Assembly (NCBI RefSeq): GCF_018613575.1
Contig: NZ_JAGGPX010000016.1
Span: forward strand, 102,511 to 166,510
Length of the DNA: 64,000 nt
Direction of reading: 5' to 3'
Source of the DNA: Planococcus sp. ISL-110
Lineage (GTDB): Bacteria > Bacillota > Bacilli > Bacillales_A > Planococcaceae
Below, one piece after another: positions 60,022 to 64,000 of the stretch. The notes under the pieces were generated by a model, which saw nothing but the letters and a program-made list of their open reading frames with translations, was not told where the DNA came from and did no database searches. The number at the start of each line of letters is the position of its first letter. The stretch's first letter is position 1. A program made the translations under genes and the position numbers.

Positions 60022-61089
60022 CTATTCCACATTCTTCAACTCCGAGTAAACCGTTCCGTCTCCTCGGACCCACTTCACGACGGCAAAGCCTTCAACCATG
60101 TAATACTTGCCGCCGTCGTCCGTAGTGATTTCCACGGCATCGGTGAAGGTGCGGTAATCGGTTTCAACCGTTTGATTGACGCCGGTGATGGTGGACACCG
60201 CATCCGGATTGGAGCCGGCGATAAAGGTTTTGCCGACCCGAACCGGGTACACGAGATGCGTGTTGTGTTCGGCATACGGATAGCCGATGGCGAATCCGTC
60301 ATAGGTTTCGTACTCCTGCTCGGGGTATCGCTCTTCCCCAATCTGGGTTTCCCAGACAAATTGGCCTTCGCCTCCGTCGGTCCCCGGCACTTTGACATAC
60401 CGGTCCACACTCTCTCCTCTTCCATATCTCAAGTAGGTGTAGGTTTTGGTTTTATCCCGCTTGTAGGAGTCGGCAATGGCCGCCCGGTTTTTGAACTCAG
60501 GCTCTAATGCCCGCGCCAAAAACGCAGAAAATTGGCCGCGCGTCACTTCCAGCTTTGGGCGGAAAGTGCCGTCGGGATAGCCGATGGCGATGTTTGCCGC
60601 AACCAACCGGCTGATGGCTTCGTAATAATAAGCCGTGTCCGGAACATCTTTGATGTCATGAAAAAAAATAAAATTCAAATCAAAAACACGCTCCATGATC
60701 AACGCCATGTCGCCGCGGGAAACAGGCTGATCTGGCCGGTATGTCCCATTTTTGTAGCCGATAAGATAGCCGGCTTCTGCCGCTTCTGCGATGGAACCGC
60801 TGGCATAATTCCCAGCCGGCACATCGCTGAATGGCGTCGCTCTTTTTTCTGTATCCAATCCTTTGACCCTGCCGATCATCACCGCCGCTTCCGCACGGGT
60901 CACCACACGATCTGGACGAATAGAGCCATCCGGGTAGCCGGTCACAACCCCATCGTCCTTCAAGTACGTAATCTCTTCATAAAACGGGTGGCTTTTCTGC
61001 AAACCTGCAGCAGCCTGTGCAGCATTCACGCTAGGGAAAATCAGAGATAAGGATAATACAATCACCGCAAACTTCACTATATTCTTCAT
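60022..61089 (-). CDS. S-layer-homology (SLH) domain surface protein, copy 1
   Basis: This 355-residue exported protein has a signal peptide (IVKFAVIVLSLSLIFPSVNA, cut near AQA) and three SLH modules (~35-190), each with variants of GYPDGSIRPDRVVTRAEAAVMI. SLH triads bind pyruvylated secondary cell-wall polymer. The remaining ~150 residues form a domain I do not recognise, rich in Tyr and containing TYTYLRYGRGE and VYPVRVGKTF. The ATG follows AAGGAG by 8 nt. It is 31 bp downstream of its tandem paralog, so the two are probably cotranscribed. Confidence 0.88.
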   Translation of the reverse strand: MKNIVKFAVIVLSLSLIFPSVNAAQAAAGLQKSHPFYEEITYLKDDGVVTGYPDGSIRPDRVVTRAEAAVMIGRVKGLDTEKRATPFSDVPAGNYASGSIAEAAEAGYLIGYKNGTYRPDQPVSRGDMALIMERVFDLNFIFFHDIKDVPDTAYYYEAISRLVAANIAIGYPDGTFRPKLEVTRGQFSAFLARALEPEFKNRAAIADSYKRDKTKTYTYLRYGRGESVDRYVKVPGTDGGEGQFVWETQIGEERYPEQEYETYDGFAIGYPYAEHNTHLVYPVRVGKTFIAGSNPDAVSTITGVNQTVETDYRTFTDAVEITTDDGGKYYMVEGFAVVKWVRGDGTVYSELKNVE

Positions 61090-61120
61090 ACTTTCACTCC
61101 TTCACTCCAATCGATACCCT

Positions 61121-62188
61121 TTAATCCACCTCCGCTAACTCACTTTCTACTACTCCTTGGGCATTAATTGATTTGATGGTTGAAAAGCCTTCCGCCATGT
61201 AATACTTAAAGCCGTCTTGCGTCGTCACTTCTGTTGCGTTGGTGAAGGTCTTATATGGCGTTTCGACGGTTTTATTGACGCCGGTAATCGTGCGGATGAT
61301 CGTTTCGTCACCCATCCCAACGTTGAAGGTTTTGCCAAGGCGAACCGGATATACGAGCGCCACGTCGTACTCGGAATACGGGTAACCGAATGCAAACAGC
61401 TCGTGGCTTTCGAACTCGAAGTATTCATAAGACTCGCCGTCCACTTCGGCGGTCCACATAAATCCGTAAGTTAGCCCATTCCGATCCGGAACATCCTCAA
61501 ACCGGTGAACGGCCGTGGTCCCGTCTGACATATTGTAGGTATAAGCTTTGGTTTTGTCTTTTTGGTAGGAACGGGCGATGACCGCATCATTTTTGAATTC
61601 CGGCTCCAGCGCCCGTGCCAGGAAAGCTGAAAACTGTCCGCGCGTCACCGCCTGTTTTGGACGGAACGTGTTATCCGGGTAGCCGATGGTGATGTTGGCC
61701 GCCAGGATCTTGCTGATGGCTTCTGCGTAATAAGCGTTTTGCGGCACATCCGTAAACGACTGGTTGAATGTAAAGACGAGACCAAACACCCGCTCAACAA
61801 TCAGCGCCATGTCCCCACGGATGATCGGTGCGTTCGGACGGAAAGTGCCGTCCCCGTAACCTTTGACGTAACCCGCTTCGGCTGCTTCTGCAATATAGCC
61901 GCTGGCGTAATGGCTAGCCGGCACATCCCGGAACGGCGTCGCTCGTTTCGTGCCATCCAAGTCTTTTAAACGGCCGATCATGACCGCCGCCTCGGCGCGT
62001 GTCACTTCCCGATCCGGCCGAATCGTGCCATCCGGGTAGCCCGTAATTACTCCTTTCTCCATCAAATACGTGATTTCCTCATAAAACGGATGATTTTCGG
62101 ACAAATCCGGGGCGGCAGCAGCAACAGGCAGGACCAAAAACAGAGACAATAGCACAACAAACACACCCATCAGCTTTTTCACAATCAT
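61121..62188 (-). CDS. S-layer-homology (SLH) domain surface protein, copy 2
   Basis: This ~355-residue paralog of 60022-61089 has a signal peptide (KKLMGVFVVLLSLFLVLPVA), three SLH modules (GYPDGTIRPDREVTRAEAAV, GYGDGTFRPN, GYPDNTFRPKQAVTRGQFSA) and the same unknown C-terminal domain (VYPVRLGKTF, TITGVNKTVET). The start is uncertain: ATG at 62188 lies 4 nt from GGAGG, while a GTG at 62182 lies 8 nt from AGGAG and gives a classic MKKL signal peptide. It is the first gene of the pair. Confidence 0.88.
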   Translation of the reverse strand: MIVKKLMGVFVVLLSLFLVLPVAAAAPDLSENHPFYEEITYLMEKGVITGYPDGTIRPDREVTRAEAAVMIGRLKDLDGTKRATPFRDVPASHYASGYIAEAAEAGYVKGYGDGTFRPNAPIIRGDMALIVERVFGLVFTFNQSFTDVPQNAYYAEAISKILAANITIGYPDNTFRPKQAVTRGQFSAFLARALEPEFKNDAVIARSYQKDKTKAYTYNMSDGTTAVHRFEDVPDRNGLTYGFMWTAEVDGESYEYFEFESHELFAFGYPYSEYDVALVYPVRLGKTFNVGMGDETIIRTITGVNKTVETPYKTFTNATEVTTQDGFKYYMAEGFSTIKSINAQGVVESELAEVD

Positions 62189-62223
62189 CACTCCTCCGTT
62201 TGTTTGTCTGGCTTCTTGCCTCC

Positions 62224-62269
62224 ATTCTACCAGTTGAAAGTTGCTGTTACATCAAATATTTACTAAATA
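62224..62269 (-). promoter_or_regulatory. Probable extended -10 promoter of the SLH pair
   Basis: On the minus strand TGG-TAGAAT-GGA (62232-62222) is identical to the -10 region at 4-12. The upstream 18-bp position is AT-rich but matches the EPS box poorly. Confidence 0.4.
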
Positions 62270-62455
62270 TTCAGAAATTAATAAATCCCACTAAATCTCG
62301 CAGCCAGCAGCAGATTGCTTTTCTATCTTTCACTTAAACTCTTTTTCTATAAAACAAAAGGGCCAAAAACCATAAAATTCCGACAACAAAGGGTGACCCG
62401 TTCCTCCCAATTCGTTACAATAATAAGAGAAGCACCTATCCAAGGAGGTTACCCG

Positions 62456-63829
62456 ATGTCGACATTACAAGAGATTGCCCAATCAGACGATTACGGGCAG
62501 TTTGATTTGAAGGAAGTCTACCAGGCTGCACAGCTGTTGCTGCAGCAATTTCAGAAAACCCGCACCGAGCCGGAAAAGCTCACCGACATCATCAGCCACC
62601 TGAAAAAACGCCTGGAAGGCCAAACATCCTATCCATTGGCTATTTTGTTGGAAACCAGCCAGTTGGGCATCCAGCATCAGCTGCAAAAAGACTGGAACAG
62701 CCCGATGAAGCAACGCCAGCTGTTCTTGTTCGAAAGCTTGCACGCCCAGTTCCGTGCCAAAGTGCCGCCGACCGTTTGGAACCAGATTTGCCTGAACTAC
62801 GCAGAAGCATTGATCTACGTCGGCCGTTCACTCGACGGGCTGGATGTATTGGAACACATGACCGAAGCGGAAAGGGATCCGTCCTACGAACGCAAAGACG
62901 CCGAACGCGGCTGGGGGCTGTTGTTCTACTCGACGTTTCTGCGCGACAAAGAACAAAAAGCCGAAGCGCTTCACCTGTCGCGTGATCTGTTAAAACACGG
63001 CGTGGAGAAAATCAGCACTACCAACGGACGCGCATTGTACGCAGACCGCCTGAATCTCGCCGTCAAAATGCTGGAGGAAATCGGCCCCGTCGATGTCACC
63101 GGCAGCTACAAGCCGAACTTTTTCGAAGGCCGCGAGCGCGAATACCGCGACTGGTGCGCCAAGCATCATTTGCTGCTGAATGATGACAATGAAACCGATC
63201 CGGTAGGCACCATGAAAACCGATACGCTCAGCTACCGCCACAAAAAGCCCGATGACAAAGAGCGCGGCGTTTTCCTCGAGACCTTCATGGACGCCATGAT
63301 TTCCGAATTTACCGCGCTGCGCTGGCGCCTCTATGACGCCCTCGAGCACGAGCCAGGTGCGGAACGCAACGAGCAGCTGAAGACCGTTTACCGCCAGTCA
63401 TTTTCGCTGTTTACAAAAACCGCCCAGTTTGTCAGCCATTATTACCAGCTCGACATGAAAGACCCACGTGCCGGCATGCAGCGCATTTGGTTTGAAGACG
63501 AGCAGCCGAAAAACCCGCTCAAGCCATTTATCCGCGACACCAAAAATGGCGCGCTGAAGGCCATGTTCTGGCTGTCCAAAGAACTCTTCGGCTACGAGCA
63601 ATCCCAGACCCAAAACATCGCCACCGTCCGTTCGCTGCTCTTGCGCGACCAGATGGAACGCAGCTTTGTCCAAGTCATCACCAAGAAAGAAGAAATCGCC
63701 GAAATCGGCGAACTGCGCAAGCACCAAATGACGCAAGCCGAGCTTGAGCACATGGCCATGAGCAATGTGTTCAAAGCACGCAATGCGATGATGTATTTAG
63801 GCTTTGCGATTGCGTTGGAGAAGAAATAG
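62456..63829 (+). CDS. LA2681-like HEPN-domain protein with degraded catalytic motif
   Basis: This 457-residue soluble protein has a helical TPR-like N-terminal half (~1-215) and a C-terminal half that matches the LA2681-type HEPN family: EYRDWCAKHHLLLND near 225, EFTALRWRLYDAL near 295, ALKAMFWLSKELF near 375 and NVFKARNAMMYLGFAI at the end. In the family the RNase-type motif is RNxLEH; here it reads RDQMER (397-402), so the essential His is Arg and the Asn is Asp. Ribonuclease activity is therefore unlikely. The ATG at 62456 follows AAGGAGG by 7 nt; the frame extends 47 codons upstream without similarity. Monocistronic. Confidence 0.7.
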   Translation: MSTLQEIAQSDDYGQFDLKEVYQAAQLLLQQFQKTRTEPEKLTDIISHLKKRLEGQTSYPLAILLETSQLGIQHQLQKDWNSPMKQRQLFLFESLHAQFRAKVPPTVWNQICLNYAEALIYVGRSLDGLDVLEHMTEAERDPSYERKDAERGWGLLFYSTFLRDKEQKAEALHLSRDLLKHGVEKISTTNGRALYADRLNLAVKMLEEIGPVDVTGSYKPNFFEGREREYRDWCAKHHLLLNDDNETDPVGTMKTDTLSYRHKKPDDKERGVFLETFMDAMISEFTALRWRLYDALEHEPGAERNEQLKTVYRQSFSLFTKTAQFVSHYYQLDMKDPRAGMQRIWFEDEQPKNPLKPFIRDTKNGALKAMFWLSKELFGYEQSQTQNIATVRSLLLRDQMERSFVQVITKKEEIAEIGELRKHQMTQAELEHMAMSNVFKARNAMMYLGFAIALEKK

Positions 63830-63838
63830 AAGAAATTG

Positions 63839-63885
63839 AAAAGACGTCTCCGGGAATCTTATTGATTCCTGGAGACGTCTTTTTA
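63839..63885 (+). terminator. Terminator after the LA2681-like gene
   Basis: aaaagacgtctcc-gggaatc pairs with gattcct-ggagacgtcttttt around a short loop. Confidence 0.88.
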
Positions 63886-63948
63886 TTGAATTCCCCATTA
63901 TCAACTGGATCCTGCGAAAGGCGTGTGATTGGAGTTGGGTTTCTTTTT

Positions 63949-63998
63949 TACATGAAGGTTTTTCTTTTCTACATGAAGATTCTTTTTCTCTACATGAA
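63949..63998. repeat. 21-bp-phased word array G (TACATGAA class, at least 3 copies)
   Basis: TACATGAA starts at 63949, 63970 and 63991, an exact 21-bp period. The spacers are pyrimidine-rich (ggttttt..ttttc, gattctttttctc). The array runs into the window edge and may be longer. Confidence 0.8.
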
Positions 63999-64000
63999 AT

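Noticed and set aside
62315..62455. 47-codon N-terminal extension of the LA2681-like protein
   Set aside because: AAGGAGG with ideal spacing precedes the ATG at 62456; upstream sequence looks like promoter DNA.

Overview
The window looks like a chromosomal segment of a low-to-moderate GC Gram-positive bacterium of the Bacillales, most like a Planococcaceae member (Planococcus/Planomicrobium type). That placement is an inference. It rests on strong AGGAGG-type ribosome sites with frequent TTG/GTG starts, an LtaS-type enzyme, SLH surface proteins, DUF2512 and MhqR-like modules, a B. subtilis-like LexA domain and compact intergenic regions. No tRNA, rRNA or CRISPR array was seen. Most genes are on the minus strand.

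Layout. (1) 1-23.9 kb is an exopolysaccharide/surface-glycan region. A six-gene minus-strand operon (259-8544) encodes two MOP flippases, RmlA, RmlB, a VioA/FdtB-type sugar aminotransferase and a multidomain protein with nucleotidyltransferase-like and kinase-like parts. RmlC and RmlD are absent, so the expected product is a dTDP-amino-deoxyhexose, not dTDP-rhamnose. Next come two diverged copies of one four-gene cassette (flippase, GT2 glycosyltransferase, beta-helix protein, FemAB/GNAT-like protein), the second interrupted by galE, a small membrane protein and vanZ. An LtaS-like enzyme and galU close the region. Several promoters here share an upstream AT-rich box and an extended -10. (2) 24-34 kb has a MHYT-PAS-GGDEF-EAL protein, a CPA1 antiporter, an XRE regulator, an SGNH-like protein without its nucleophile, an N5-(carboxyethyl)ornithine synthase-like gene that appears to start at ATT, a VOC protein, an arylsulfotransferase lipoprotein and a DegT-like protein. 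(3) 34.7-46 kb has acetamidase/formamidase, amidase plus a coupled small gene, an ABC ATPase overlapping a trypsin-NUC1 fusion, an aldo/keto reductase, a DUF2512 protein, a helicase-nuclease-LexA fusion and an acetoin-reductase-like SDR. (4) 46-64 kb has an IS110 remnant, several MITE-like elements, a giant TPR protein with an embedded C39-like peptidase, a MarR/monooxygenase/nitroreductase quinone-stress type group, a pRiA4b ORF-3/SEC-C protein, a 5'-truncated Fic gene, tandem SLH proteins and a LA2681-like HEPN protein with a degraded active site.

Two signals stand out beyond the genes. First, seven intergenic arrays repeat an 8-9 bp word 3 to 7 times at almost exactly 21 bp spacing (two DNA turns). 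The word differs by class (CGCACCTC, ATACAGTCC, ATACTTTC, TACATGAA) while the period is constant. Second, the 810-residue protein at 42288-44720 joins an SF1 helicase, a PD-(D/E)XK nuclease and a complete LexA self-cleavage domain, which suggests a helicase-nuclease controlled directly by DNA damage through RecA-stimulated autoproteolysis.
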